Shown in pieces: positions 8,691 through 16,822 of a stretch of DNA of 49,450 nt. The stretch comes from Firmicutes bacterium UBA5389. GTDB taxonomy: Bacteria > Bacillota > DTU025. Where the stretch lies: NCBI GenBank assembly GCA_002409965.1, contig DHON01000012.1, forward strand, positions 1,698-51,147, written 5' to 3'. The notes under the pieces were generated by a model. It had not been told where the DNA came from and ran no database searches. It saw nothing but the letters and a program-made list of their open reading frames with translations. The position numbers were made by a program, and so were the translations under genes. The stretch's first letter is position 1. Each line of letters opens with the position of its first letter.

Positions 8691-9962
8691 CTAAGGCTTG
8701 GCCAGTTCGCGCTGTTCTTCTTCAGCCTTGATCCCTTCAGAGGCAAGCCACTTGACCGCGTTCTGCGCCGTTTCGCCCTTCAGCGTCATGAGCTGGTAGG
8801 CGTCCCTGAACAGCTTATCATCGAGCTGTCGCGCAGTCCACGGGGCCGGAACGGCCTTCTTCATCGATTCCATGCATGGAGCGAGCAGCGGATCGTTCCT
8901 GTACTCGGACAGATCGAGCAATGCCTTACGCGATGGCAGGTCGCCTGTGGAAAGGATCCATTTCTTCTGCGCGTCCGCTGAGGTTAGGAAGGCCACCCAC
9001 TTGGTAGCCGCCTCTGATTGCGCCTTCGCCGATACCACGTACGCCCATGACGAGAGCAGAGTGCTCTTCGAGCCCCCTGCCTTAGGCGCCGGCACCTCGG
9101 CGATTTTGAACACGAGATCCGGCACTGTGGCCCTGAAGCTGCCGATCATGGCGGGATGCGCGTAGACCATGCCCAGCTTTTCCTGGCGGAACGCGTTCCA
9201 CCTGGAGCCCATCTTGGTGTCTTCCACCTTGTGGGTGATCATGATGTCCGCCGCGAACTGAAGAGCCTCAGCCGCCTTGGGAGAGTCGAGATCGGGCAGA
9301 CCGGCCTTGGCGTCCCACAACGGAGCGCCGTTCTGGATCATCAGAGAGGAGATGACCGGACCGTAACCGCCGGTCGCCAGGCCCATCTGAGCGGTCACGC
9401 CCGCGGAGTCGCGCTTTGTCATCGCCTTGGCATACTTGATCACTTCATCCCACGTCTGGGGCGGCTTATCGGGATCGAGCCCCGCCTCTCGGAAGAGCTT
9501 GGGATTGTAGAAAAGCACAATGGTCTGCGTATCCACTGGGAGTCCGTAATACTTGCCGTCGATCATCAGGCGCTCAATCGAACCGGGGACAAAATCGGCC
9601 GTTATCTGCTTGGCATTGGCTACGCTCGCGTCGAGAGGTTGCAGAACCCCGGCGCGGGCGTATGTAAGTACTTGGCCCGCGGGTATCTGAAACGTGTCGG
9701 GGCCAGAGCCCGCCGCCAGGGCAGGCAGCAGTTTCTGGAAGTAGTCGGCTTCTGGTACAGACTCTATCTTGATTTCGATGTCGGGGTTGGCTTTCATGAA
9801 GTCGGCTGCGAATGCTTCAACCATCTCCTTGCGGGCCGGAGTATGGTGCTGCCAGTGGACCAAGACCACCTTCCGCTTCGCCAGGCTCACGCCTGATACC
9901 AGGCCCAGGACCAGCATGGCTGCGCAGAGCATCGTAAGCGCGCGCATGGTTTTCCCTTTCAT
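8691..9962 (-). CDS. extracellular solute-binding protein, family 1 (sugar ABC importer)
   Basis: 423 residues. ATG 9962 follows GGGAGGGA by 7 bases. A signal peptide is present (MRALTMLCAAMLVLGLVSG, cleavage near SLA before KRK). The mature part has the family 1 features: VVLVHWQHHTPARKEMVEAF, then AAGSGPDTFQIPAGQ and the C-terminal GETAQNAVKWLASEGI. It captures the substrate and delivers it to the two permeases encoded next. Unlike most Gram-positive binding proteins, no lipobox cysteine follows the hydrophobic segment; the only early Cys (position 13) lies within it in the wrong context. It may therefore be anchored otherwise or be free. The general look recalls UgpB/maltose-type proteins; ligand unknown. 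Confidence 0.93.
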   Translation of the reverse strand: MKGKTMRALTMLCAAMLVLGLVSGVSLAKRKVVLVHWQHHTPARKEMVEAFAADFMKANPDIEIKIESVPEADYFQKLLPALAAGSGPDTFQIPAGQVLTYARAGVLQPLDASVANAKQITADFVPGSIERLMIDGKYYGLPVDTQTIVLFYNPKLFREAGLDPDKPPQTWDEVIKYAKAMTKRDSAGVTAQMGLATGGYGPVISSLMIQNGAPLWDAKAGLPDLDSPKAAEALQFAADIMITHKVEDTKMGSRWNAFRQEKLGMVYAHPAMIGSFRATVPDLVFKIAEVPAPKAGGSKSTLLSSWAYVVSAKAQSEAATKWVAFLTSADAQKKWILSTGDLPSRKALLDLSEYRNDPLLAPCMESMKKAVPAPWTARQLDDKLFRDAYQLMTLKGETAQNAVKWLASEGIKAEEEQRELAKP

Positions 9963-9982
9963 GAGCTATCCCTCCCAAAATC

Positions 9983-10049
9983 ATGCCGGCGCCCGGCGGC
10001 GCAGGCATTTGTTCATAATAAATATATCAGCTGGGTTCAGTGCAGTCAA
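9983..10049 (-). promoter_or_regulatory. promoter and 5' hairpin of the ABC importer operon
   Basis: On the minus strand: TTGACT (10049-10044), 17-base spacer, TATATT (10026-10021). About 10 bases past the likely transcription start, the leader carries a strong hairpin from 10008 to 9983: ATGCC-T-GCGCC, loop GCCG, GGCGC-C-GGCAT, one internal mismatch, followed by GATTTTGGG. The hairpin precedes the SD by only a few bases. It could stabilise the mRNA of the abundant binding protein or act as an attenuator. The promoter is convincing; the hairpin function is inference. Confidence 0.65.
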
Positions 10050-10112
10050 TAACGCGTCCAGCGCTCGGCCGCGCGCGACAGCTCTAGATACAATTGCCTG
10101 CACAAGCAGGAG

Positions 10113-10141
10113 TTGCAGTTCTTGGGAGAGTGACTTATCAT
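10113..10141 (+). promoter_or_regulatory. sigma-A-type promoter of the phosphodiesterase gene
   Basis: TTGCAG (10113-10118), 17-base spacer, TATCAT (10136-10141). Just upstream is a small hairpin or palindrome CCTGC-acaa-GCAGG (10097-10110), a possible regulator site. The promoter is back to back with that of the ABC importer operon, about 65 bases apart, suggesting joint control. Confidence 0.65.
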
Positions 10142-10181
10142 GGAGTCAAGGTAGACCAATGATACATGCGGGAGGCTCAAC

Positions 10182-11633
10182 ATGTTCAGCACTTGGAGGC
10201 ATTTGGACTTACGCCCATCTGGGCGAAAGCGGCGCGTTGTGTCGATTCTGGCCCTGGCCGCTCTGCTGATGGCGGGCGTTGTGGGCTTTCGCAGCCTGGC
10301 GATGGAGCGAGGAGCGCTTGCAGCGGCCGATGCGGCTTCGCGCGGCAGTGAGGTGGATGAAGGAATGGCCGAGTATGTGATCTACATCAACTGGGACGCG
10401 TTCAGGCGGGACTACTATGACTGGGCCAATGATGAAGGAGCGCCGGGCACGCCCAACCTAAACTATCTTGCCTCCAGAGGGGCGCTTTTCACATCGGCGC
10501 ATAATGGCTTCCCCGGCATAACCAATCCGATGCAGACAAGTATCGTGACGGGGGCATGGCCCGCGGTGCACGGCAACGTCTACAGGTATTATGATGTATC
10601 GGAGAATATCGTGCGAGGCACGGGCCGAACCTGCGAGGCCGAGACGATCGCCGAAGTCGCCGCCGCATCGGGGCTGTCGACAGCTTCGGTTCAGCAGTTT
10701 ATGCTGCTAGGGCGCGGCACTGCGGACAACGACCCCATGCATCTTTACATACAGCCGGGGGTGAGATTCGAGGAGCGAGTGGTTGAGGCCGTCAAGATCA
10801 TCAGGAACGAACCTGTGCGTACCCAGACCGGCGCGATGGTGTCTTCAGTCGAGATTCCCCGGTTCTTGGCTATCTACGGCGACGACCTCGACGCAGCCGG
10901 GCACAACGCGACCTCGGCGTACGGGACGCCGATTGCTCTCACGTTCGACGAGTGGAAGGCCAAGATGGTGAAAGAAGTAGTCCGGATGGACGCTGCCCTG
11001 TCGCCTCTTATGGACGCGCTCCGGGAGGCGGAGATCATGGATCGCACGGCCATTATTCTCACTGCGGATCACGGCATGACTCCGTATACGGGGCAGTCCA
11101 GCCTATCTGACCTCATCCGCGTGTTCCAAGGTCTTGGCTACAAGTCCAAGGCGCTCTACAGTGATCAGAAAGCCCCGGAGGGCGTGGATGTGGTGCTCGT
11201 TGGGACGGGAATCTCAGTGCAGGTGTATTTCCGCCGCACGCTAGGTCCGGATGAGTATCGCAAGGTCGTAGAGACGATTTCAGCCCAGCCCTACGTGGGA
11301 GGGTGCCTCACCCGCGAGGATCTAGACGCGATGGGAGCCCATAGTCGCTCGGGGGATCTGGCGGTGTGGTCCAATCCGCCCAGCCATTTCGCCTACAGAA
11401 ACGTTGCATTCGGAGTCGGCGGCAACCACGACACTTGTCACCCTTCCAGCCGGAACGTGTTTCTGTTGGTGAGCGGGGCGGGTGTGCAACACGGAGTAGT
11501 GGTCGATGATCCTGTGGAGATCATAGACGTGGCGCCCACCATCTCCAGATTGCTTGGGATCAGGCCGCCGGCTCAGGCCACCGGCCGAGTCCTCGAGGAG
11601 GCGCTGCTGCCGGCGGCTGTGCTGGTTCGCTGA
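10182..11633 (+). CDS. exported type I phosphodiesterase / nucleotide pyrophosphatase family protein
   Basis: 483 residues. ATG 10182 follows CGGGAGG. A basic N-terminus and a hydrophobic segment (RRVVSILALAALLMAGVVGF) make a signal anchor or signal peptide. The alkaline phosphatase superfamily fold is seen from: YINWDAFRRDYYD (metal Asp), TNPMQTSIVTG (Thr/Ser nucleophile region), DLDAAGHNATS (Asp and His ligands), ILTADHGMTPY (Asp-His) and a late VGGNHDTCHPS (His). Relatives hydrolyse phosphodiesters, nucleotides or phospholipid head groups at the cell surface. With the alkaline phosphatase and importer next door, a two-step route phosphodiester to monoester to free alcohol plus phosphate is plausible (inference). 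rsmI follows 21 bases later but is probably an independent housekeeping gene. Confidence 0.85.
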   Translation: MFSTWRHLDLRPSGRKRRVVSILALAALLMAGVVGFRSLAMERGALAAADAASRGSEVDEGMAEYVIYINWDAFRRDYYDWANDEGAPGTPNLNYLASRGALFTSAHNGFPGITNPMQTSIVTGAWPAVHGNVYRYYDVSENIVRGTGRTCEAETIAEVAAASGLSTASVQQFMLLGRGTADNDPMHLYIQPGVRFEERVVEAVKIIRNEPVRTQTGAMVSSVEIPRFLAIYGDDLDAAGHNATSAYGTPIALTFDEWKAKMVKEVVRMDAALSPLMDALREAEIMDRTAIILTADHGMTPYTGQSSLSDLIRVFQGLGYKSKALYSDQKAPEGVDVVLVGTGISVQVYFRRTLGPDEYRKVVETISAQPYVGGCLTREDLDAMGAHSRSGDLAVWSNPPSHFAYRNVAFGVGGNHDTCHPSSRNVFLLVSGAGVQHGVVVDDPVEIIDVAPTISRLLGIRPPAQATGRVLEEALLPAAVLVR

Positions 11634-11654
11634 TCGAGCAGGAATGGGGAAGGG

Positions 11655-12374
11655 ATGGGACGTAGTTTGACCAGCCCTGGAAGGCTATTTGTGATCGCGA
11701 CTCCAATCGGCAACCTGGAAGACCTCACTTTTCGCGCGAAACGCGTATTGGGCGAGGTAGACGCACTGGTGTGCGAGGATACACGGCACACTCGAATCCT
11801 GCTCGACCGATATGAGATACCCAGGCCGAAGCTATTGTTCTCCTGTCAAGAGCACAACGAAGACCGGGCCGCACAGAGGATCCTGGGCCTGCTCGAAAGC
11901 GGCCAGAATGTGGGTTTGTGTTCAAACGCCGGCTACCCGGGCATCAGTGATCCAGGCTATCTAGTCATTAGCCGGGCTGCGCTGAGCGGGTTCGCAATCG
12001 AGGTGGTCCCGGGCGCGTCCGCCGTGCCGATGGCCTTGCTGTCGTCGGGTCTGCCCGCATCGTCTTTCACGTTCAAAGGCTTCCCTCCGCGCAAGCCCGG
12101 GCGGAGGCGCGCGTTCTTGGAAGCCGAGCGTGATCTGCCGCACACGCTCGTGCTCTATGAGTCTCCAAACCGATTGAGCGCGCTTTTGCAGGCAGCTCTG
12201 GAGGTGCTTGGCAACAGGCAGGCCGCGGTCTGCATTGAGCTGACCAAGATGTTCGAGAATGTGCAGCGCGGTTCACTGTCGGCCCTGGCGCGCGAGTTCG
12301 AGGACGTGAAGGTGAAGGGCGAGGTAGCGGTGGTGATCGCCGGGAACAACCCCAAATTCATCTCCGAAGACTGA
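11655..12374 (+). CDS. rsmI: 16S rRNA (cytidine(1402)-2'-O)-methyltransferase RsmI
   Basis: 239 residues. RsmI methylates the ribose of C1402 in the decoding centre of 16S rRNA using S-adenosylmethionine. Family motifs: LFVIATPIGNLEDLTFRA at the N-terminus, VCEDTRHTRILLDRY, SNAGYPGISDPGY, FTFKGFPPRKPGRR, LVLYESPNRL and CIELTKMFE. The usual SDAGTPGISDPG motif here reads SNAGYPGISDPG, so a normally conserved Asp is Asn. The protein also stops soon after VAVVIAG and lacks the C-terminal extension of about 40 residues in many homologues. The start is uncertain: ATG 11655 lies right behind GGGGAAGGG, and TTG 11667 has better spacing. Identity is sure. Confidence 0.93.
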   Translation: MGRSLTSPGRLFVIATPIGNLEDLTFRAKRVLGEVDALVCEDTRHTRILLDRYEIPRPKLLFSCQEHNEDRAAQRILGLLESGQNVGLCSNAGYPGISDPGYLVISRAALSGFAIEVVPGASAVPMALLSSGLPASSFTFKGFPPRKPGRRRAFLEAERDLPHTLVLYESPNRLSALLQAALEVLGNRQAAVCIELTKMFENVQRGSLSALAREFEDVKVKGEVAVVIAGNNPKFISED

Positions 12375-12387
12375 CGCAACCGATGCA

Positions 12388-12426
12388 GACAGGCCGCCGT
12401 CTGGCTGTTCCAGACGACGGCCTGTC
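12388..12426. terminator. hairpin between convergent rsmI and groL
   Basis: GACAGGCCGCCGTCTG (12388-12403), loop GCTGTTC, CAGACGACGGCCTGTC (12411-12426): a 16-base-pair stem with one mismatch. There is no clear T-tract on either side. Its place between two convergent genes suggests a bidirectional terminator. Confidence 0.6.
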
Positions 12427-12466
12427 ATCAATCACGCGCAGCCCGCGGGCTGGGACGTGTTCCCGA

Positions 12467-14089
12467 CTAGTAGTCCATGCCGCCGCCCGGAGGATATGGC
12501 GGAGGTGTTTCCTTCTTCGGGATATCGGCAATTATCGCCTCGGTCGTGAGGAGCATCGACGCGATGGACGCAGCGTTCTGCAGCGCCGAGCGGGTAACCT
12601 TCACTGGGTCGACGATTCCGGCCTTGGCCATGTCGCAGAACTCGCCCGTCAGGGCGTTGAGCCCGAAACCTTGCTTGTTCTCGCTCTTGACCCTTTCCAC
12701 TACCACCGATCCCTCCAGCCCGGCGTTGTTGGCGATGGTTCGGAGCGGGTCTTCCAGAGCGCGTTTGACGATGTTGACGCCGGTCTTCTCGTCGCCTTCT
12801 GCCTCGATCGAATCCAGCATCGGTATTACGTTGATGTAGGCTGTGCCTCCGCCTGCCACGATGCCCTCCTCGACTGCGGCTCGGGTGGCCGACAATGCGT
12901 CCTCGATCCGATGCTTCTTCTCCTTGAGCTCTGTCTCGGTAGACGCGCCGACCTTGATGATGGCTACGCCGCCTGCCAGCTTGGCCAGGCGCTCCTGGAG
13001 CTTCTCACGGTCGTAGTCGGAGTCGGAGTCGTCGATCTGCTTGCGAATCTGGTTGATCCGGCCTTCGATCTTCGATTTGTCGCCCCGTCCCTCGACGATC
13101 GTCGTCTTCTCCTTGTTGATCTTGACTGTCTTTGCACGGCCCAGCTGGCTAATGTCGACCTTCTCGAGCTTGGCGCCGGTCTCTTCCGAGATGAACTGCC
13201 CACCGGTGAGGATGGAGATATCTTCGAGCATGGCCTTGCGCCTGTCGCCGAAGCCAGGGGCCTTGACGGCGGCTACATTCAGGATGCCGCGGAGCTTATT
13301 CACAACCAGGGTAGCGAGGGCTTCGCCCTCAATATCCTCGGCGATGATCACGAGGGGCTTTCCTGCACGGGCAACCTTCTCCAGAAGCGGGAGGAGATCC
13401 TGAACGTTGGTGATCTTCTTCTCGTAGATGAGGATGTAAGGGTCTTCAATCTCGGCTTCCATGGATTCGGCATTGGTTACGAAGTAGGGGGAGATGTATC
13501 CCTTGTCGAACTCCATACCTTCGACCTGCTCCACGGATGTGTCGATTCCCTTGGATTCCTCGACGGTGATGACGCCGTCTTTGCCGACCTTGTCCATTGC
13601 CTCGGCGATCCAGGCGCCGATGGCTTCCTCGTTTCCAGCTATCGACGCAACATGAGCGATGTCGTCCTTGCCGACCACAGGGATGGCCATCTTGTGTAAC
13701 TCATCCACGACAAAGGCTACAGCCCTGTCGATCCCGCGCTTGAGGAACATGGGATTCGCGCCGGCCGTCACGTTGCGGAGCCCCTCGTTGACGATTGTCT
13801 GAGCTAGAACTGTGGCGGTTGTGGTTCCATCGCCCGCGACGTCGTTGGTCCGGGCGGCGACTTCCCTGCACAGCTGGGCGCCCATGTTCTCATAGGGATC
13901 CTCGAGTTCAATCTCTTTGGCCACGGTAACGCCGTCTTTTGTGATGACGGGCGAACCGAACTTTCTCTCCAGAACCACGTTCCGGCCCTTGGGCCCGAGC
14001 GTAACCTTGACTGCGGATGCGACTGCGTCCACGCCGCTTTTCAGAGCGGAGCGCGCATCCTCTTTGTATGCCAACTGCTTTGCAGCCAT
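12467..14089 (-). CDS. groL: chaperonin GroEL (Hsp60)
   Basis: 540 residues, full length for the family. GroEL forms the double-ring ATP-dependent folding chamber. Signatures: VKVTLGPKGRNVVL, TNDVAGDGTTTATVLAQ (ATP phosphate-binding loop), KAPGFGDRRKAMLEDI and EGIVAGGGTAYI. The usual C-terminal GGM repeat is replaced by a proline-rich ending, PPPYPPGGGMDY, as in several thermophilic or deep-branching Bacillota. It lies 56 bases behind groS on the minus strand and shares its HrcA-controlled promoter. Confidence 0.99.
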   Translation of the reverse strand: MAAKQLAYKEDARSALKSGVDAVASAVKVTLGPKGRNVVLERKFGSPVITKDGVTVAKEIELEDPYENMGAQLCREVAARTNDVAGDGTTTATVLAQTIVNEGLRNVTAGANPMFLKRGIDRAVAFVVDELHKMAIPVVGKDDIAHVASIAGNEEAIGAWIAEAMDKVGKDGVITVEESKGIDTSVEQVEGMEFDKGYISPYFVTNAESMEAEIEDPYILIYEKKITNVQDLLPLLEKVARAGKPLVIIAEDIEGEALATLVVNKLRGILNVAAVKAPGFGDRRKAMLEDISILTGGQFISEETGAKLEKVDISQLGRAKTVKINKEKTTIVEGRGDKSKIEGRINQIRKQIDDSDSDYDREKLQERLAKLAGGVAIIKVGASTETELKEKKHRIEDALSATRAAVEEGIVAGGGTAYINVIPMLDSIEAEGDEKTGVNIVKRALEDPLRTIANNAGLEGSVVVERVKSENKQGFGLNALTGEFCDMAKAGIVDPVKVTRSALQNAASIASMLLTTEAIIADIPKKETPPPYPPGGGMDY

Positions 14090-14145
14090 CAGCGTAATGC
14101 CTCCTCTATGTAGGTTCTTCGAGTGAAACTTGCCGGGCCAACGGG

Positions 14146-14436
14146 CTACTTAACTGCGAGGATATCGGACTCGCGTAGGATGAGGTATTCTTCGCCGTCC
14201 ACCTTGACTTCGGTTCCGCCGTACTTGGCAAAGACCACCTTATCCCCAACCTTGACCTCCATGGGGATGCGGTTCTTGCCGGACTCGTCCCACTTGCCGG
14301 CGCCGATCGCAACGACTTCGCCCCACTGGGGACGCTCCTTGGCGGTGTCGGGAAGCACAATACCTCCGGCGGTCTTCTCCTCCTCGACGTTAGGCTTGAC
14401 AAGAACTCTGTCGCCACAAGGCCTAAGCATCATCAT
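14146..14436 (-). CDS. groS: co-chaperonin GroES (Hsp10)
   Basis: 96 residues, normal length. GroES is the heptameric lid of GroEL. Motifs: LRPCGDRVLVKPNVEEEKTA, the mobile loop TAGGIVLPDTAKERPQ and VGDKVVFAKYGGTEVK. Three Met codons stand in a row at the start; the first (14436) or second (14433) is best placed behind AAGGGGG. First gene of the groSL operon, preceded by the CIRCE operator. Confidence 0.99.
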   Translation of the reverse strand: MMMLRPCGDRVLVKPNVEEEKTAGGIVLPDTAKERPQWGEVVAIGAGKWDESGKNRIPMEVKVGDKVVFAKYGGTEVKVDGEEYLILRESDILAVK

Positions 14437-14466
14437 TTACCCCCTTCACGGCAATCATCTGTGCGA

Positions 14467-14493
14467 TTAGCACTCAAGCAAGGAGAGTGCTAA
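14467..14493. promoter_or_regulatory. CIRCE operator (HrcA-binding site)
   Basis: A perfect CIRCE: TTAGCACTC (14467-14475), 9-base spacer, GAGTGCTAA (14485-14493). It lies between the groS promoter and the groS start codon, around the expected transcription start. HrcA, encoded outside this window, represses groESL through this site; heat or unfolded protein relieves repression. Confidence 0.97.
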
Positions 14494-14500
14494 CAACGAT

Positions 14501-14530
14501 ATGATACACGCACTATTTAAGGGTTGTCAA
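14501..14530 (-). promoter_or_regulatory. sigma-A promoter of groSL
   Basis: Minus strand: TTGACA (14530-14525), 18-base spacer, TATCAT (14506-14501). The CIRCE inverted repeat starts 7 bases downstream of the -10 box, the classical arrangement for HrcA repression. Confidence 0.85.
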
Positions 14531-14605
14531 GGCTTGTGATAGAATTATTTCCGGTATTGGCGATGCTATACCGCGAGAGTCATCTCGAGAGGGGCGTATG
14601 GGCGA

Positions 14606-15340
14606 ATGTTGAACGTGCTCGGTGTTCTGCGGTTGCTGGCGGTCACGGTGATCCCTGGGATCGTCTGGGTGATCTATTTCTACCGCAAGGACAAATACGA
14701 GCGCGAGCCGGGGCGGCTCGTCGCGAAGACATTTCTGATGGGCGCGGTGATGATAATCCCCGCGGGCATAGTGGAATCGCTGTTCCGCGGGTGGCTCAGG
14801 AACCCGCCCAGCCAGGGCGCGCTGCTTATCGCGATGATACTTGGAGTGGGGTTCGTTGAGGAGTACTTCAAGTACTGGGCGACGCGGCGTGTGGCCTATG
14901 ACCATGCCGCGTTCAATGAGCCCGTGGACGGCATTATCTACGCCGTCTCCGCAGGCCTTGGATTCGCCGCGTTCGAGAACGTGCTGTACGCCTCGTCCAT
15001 GGGACTTGAGGTCGGGCTGGTCAGGGCGTTTCTGACCTCGCTTGTGCACGCCTCATTCTCGGGGATCGTGGGGCTTAGCATGGGGATCGCCAAGTTCGCG
15101 CCGCGAGGCCTCGGGGGCGTGGTGATAGGGCGCGGCCTGGTGCTGGCGGCGGTCTTGCACGGGGTGTATGATTTCCTGCTGGTGTCGCAGCTGATGAACT
15201 TCTACCTGACCGTGCTCGTGGTAATGCTGTTGCACAGCGTGCTATTGAGTCGCATAAGGCTCGCCTTGAGGCTGTCCCCCTTCAGACGCCCGGACGGCGT
15301 AGGCGTGGATGTCAAGCGTGACAACGATGAGGATGAATGA
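14606..15340 (+). CDS. prsW: PrsW-family intramembrane metalloprotease
   Basis: 244 residues with about seven hydrophobic segments. The family motifs are in place: EEYFKYW (EExxK type) near residue 88, GLGFAAFENVLYA (FxxxEN) near 120, a His in TSLVHASFSGIVG and LHGVYDF near the C-terminus. In Bacillus, PrsW makes the first cut in the anti-sigma factor RsiW; PrsW-like proteins elsewhere also act in membrane signalling. No anti-sigma factor gene is nearby, so the target is unknown. ATG 14606 follows GAGAGGGG with 11-base spacing. It diverges from groSL. The charged tail (KRDNDEDE) is cytoplasmic by prediction. The gene symbol marks family membership. Confidence 0.85.
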   Translation: MLNVLGVLRLLAVTVIPGIVWVIYFYRKDKYEREPGRLVAKTFLMGAVMIIPAGIVESLFRGWLRNPPSQGALLIAMILGVGFVEEYFKYWATRRVAYDHAAFNEPVDGIIYAVSAGLGFAAFENVLYASSMGLEVGLVRAFLTSLVHASFSGIVGLSMGIAKFAPRGLGGVVIGRGLVLAAVLHGVYDFLLVSQLMNFYLTVLVVMLLHSVLLSRIRLALRLSPFRRPDGVGVDVKRDNDEDE

Positions 15341-15353
15341 GATAGGCTGACGA

Positions 15354-15386
15354 CGCGCCCACCGCCGCGTGCCGCGGTGGCGTCCT
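15354..15386 (+). terminator. GC-rich hairpin behind the PrsW-like gene
   Basis: CCACCGC (15359-15365), loop of 8, GCGGTGG (15374-15380), extended by three more pairs across a bulged C, followed by CGTCCTTCC. The T-tract is weak. Position after a stop codon and before a new gene supports a terminator. Confidence 0.5.
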
Positions 15387-15408
15387 TCCAAGCCGGGCAA
15401 GGCTGTGC

Positions 15409-15414
15409 TAGAAT
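15409..15414 (+). promoter_or_regulatory. possible extended -10 promoter of the yebC gene
   Basis: TGCTAGAAT gives an extended -10 (TG-N-TAGAAT). The -35 region, TTCCAA at 15386-15391 with 17-base spacing, is poor. It lies directly after the hairpin that ends the PrsW-like gene. Confidence 0.4.
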
Positions 15415-15461
15415 GTAGAAGGCAATGCTGGCCGGGTTTCCGAAAGAAGGGGGGAAGCAGC

Positions 15462-16226
15462 ATGTCCGGACATTCGAAATGGGCGAACATTAAGCACAAG
15501 AAGGCGAAGGCGGACGCACAGCGGGGCGCTGCGTTCACCAAGGTGGCCCGCGAACTCATAGTGGCTGTGAAACAAGGCGGGCCTGACCCCGATGGTAACT
15601 TCAGGCTGAAAATGGCTGTTCAGGCCGCTAAGGCTGTGAACATGCCGAACGATACGATCCAGCGTGCGATAAAGAAGGCTGCCGGCGACACCGACAGCGA
15701 GAACTACGAAGAGGTAGTGTACGAGGGATACGGGCCTGCTGGTATTGCACTAATAGTCGAGGCGATGACTGATAACCGCAACCGCACTGCGTCCGATGTT
15801 CGCTACCTCTTCTCTCGGCATGGGGGCAACTTGGGCGAAACAGGCTGCGTAAGCTGGATGTTCGACCGCAAAGGCATGATAACTGTAGACTCGGAGACCT
15901 ACTCCGATGGGGAAGACGGCATGATGCTGATCGCCATGGATGCCGGTGCGGAGGATCTCAAGGTCTATGACGACTACTACGAGATGCTGACATCGCCCGA
16001 AGAGCTTGACTCAGTCCGCCGCGCGGTGGAGTCCGCGAGCGTTGAGTGGTCGGAGGCGCGGATAGTCAGAGTCCCCAAAGCCGCTATGACGCTGGGCGTT
16101 AAGGAAGCAGCGTCTGCAATGCGCCTGGTGGACGCGCTGGACGAGCATGATGATATACAGCACGTCTATACCAATTTCGACATACCCGATGAAGTCTTGG
16201 AACAGCTCGAAAGCGAAGAGTCCTGA
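15462..16226 (+). CDS. yebC: YebC/TACO1-family regulator or translation factor
   Basis: 254 residues from ATG 15462 behind GGGGGGAAG; the open frame extends upstream to 15369 without an SD. The N-terminus SGHSKWANIKHKKAKADAQR and the pattern GPGGxA-like YEGYGPAGIALIVEAMTD, DNRNRTASDVRYLFSRHGG, LGETGCVSWMFDRKG are diagnostic. YebC-family proteins were described as regulators next to ruvC, and recent work ties them to translation of proline-rich stretches. It precedes ruvC by about 90 bases, with a terminator-like hairpin between, a common bacterial neighbourhood. Confidence 0.97.
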   Translation: MSGHSKWANIKHKKAKADAQRGAAFTKVARELIVAVKQGGPDPDGNFRLKMAVQAAKAVNMPNDTIQRAIKKAAGDTDSENYEEVVYEGYGPAGIALIVEAMTDNRNRTASDVRYLFSRHGGNLGETGCVSWMFDRKGMITVDSETYSDGEDGMMLIAMDAGAEDLKVYDDYYEMLTSPEELDSVRRAVESASVEWSEARIVRVPKAAMTLGVKEAASAMRLVDALDEHDDIQHVYTNFDIPDEVLEQLESEES

Positions 16227-16249
16227 CGCCTGATACAGTCGCTTGCGGG

Positions 16250-16282
16250 GCGACCACGCGCCGGGCGTGGCCGCTTTTCTTT
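16250..16282 (+). terminator. intrinsic terminator after yebC
   Basis: GCGACCACGC (16250-16259), loop GCCGG, GCGTGGCCGC (16265-16274): ten positions with one A-C mismatch, followed by TTTTCTTT. ruvC starts 34 bases later, so it may attenuate rather than fully stop transcription into ruvCAB. Confidence 0.7.
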
Positions 16283-16315
16283 GGGCGAGGGCGTGAGGCG
16301 TCGGAGGTGCGGGCC

Positions 16316-16822
16316 ATGATAGTGTTGGGAATCGACCCGGGCACGGCGATAACCGGATACGGCCTGGTGCGCGAGGAGCACGGGGCCCTCACGTGTCTGA
16401 AGATGGGGGCCGTGCTCACCAGAGCGCAGACCCCTCTGCCAGCCCGTCTTTCCATCATATATGATGAGCTGAGCGCGGTCATCGCCGAAAGTCGCCCCGA
16501 TTGCGCCGCAGTGGAGCAGCTCTTCTTCAACACTAATGCCAAGAGCGCGCTGGCCGTGGGGCACGCCCGGGGCGTGGCGCTGCTGGCGTGCGCAAGGTTG
16601 GAAACGCCGGTGGTGGAGTATACGCCGCTTCAGGTCAAGCTGGCGGTGTCAGGCTACGGACGGGCCGACAAGAAGCAGATACAGAGCATGGTCAAGCTGC
16701 TCCTGTCGCTAGACGCCGAACCCAGGCCTGACGACATAGCCGATGCCCTCGCTATAGCCATTTGCCACCTAAGTTCGGCTCCATATCAGGCTCAGGCCAA
16801 TCGGGACGGTGATCAAGCATGA
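16316..16822 (+). CDS. ruvC: crossover junction endodeoxyribonuclease RuvC
   Basis: 168 residues from ATG 16316, with GGAGGTG (16303-16309) ahead; an in-frame GTG at 16307 lies in the SD itself. RuvC resolves Holliday junctions after RuvAB branch migration. Catalytic acidic residues are visible in LGIDPGTAITGYGL (Asp), AAVEQLFFNTN (Glu) and RPDDIADALAIAICH (two Asp). The last 4 bases overlap ruvA (ATGA), so translation is coupled. Confidence 0.98.
   Translation: MIVLGIDPGTAITGYGLVREEHGALTCLKMGAVLTRAQTPLPARLSIIYDELSAVIAESRPDCAAVEQLFFNTNAKSALAVGHARGVALLACARLETPVVEYTPLQVKLAVSGYGRADKKQIQSMVKLLLSLDAEPRPDDIADALAIAICHLSSAPYQAQANRDGDQA

Noticed and set aside
12383..13699. 438-codon plus-strand open frame
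   Set aside because: It is the mirror of groL; the translation is low in information and has no family features.
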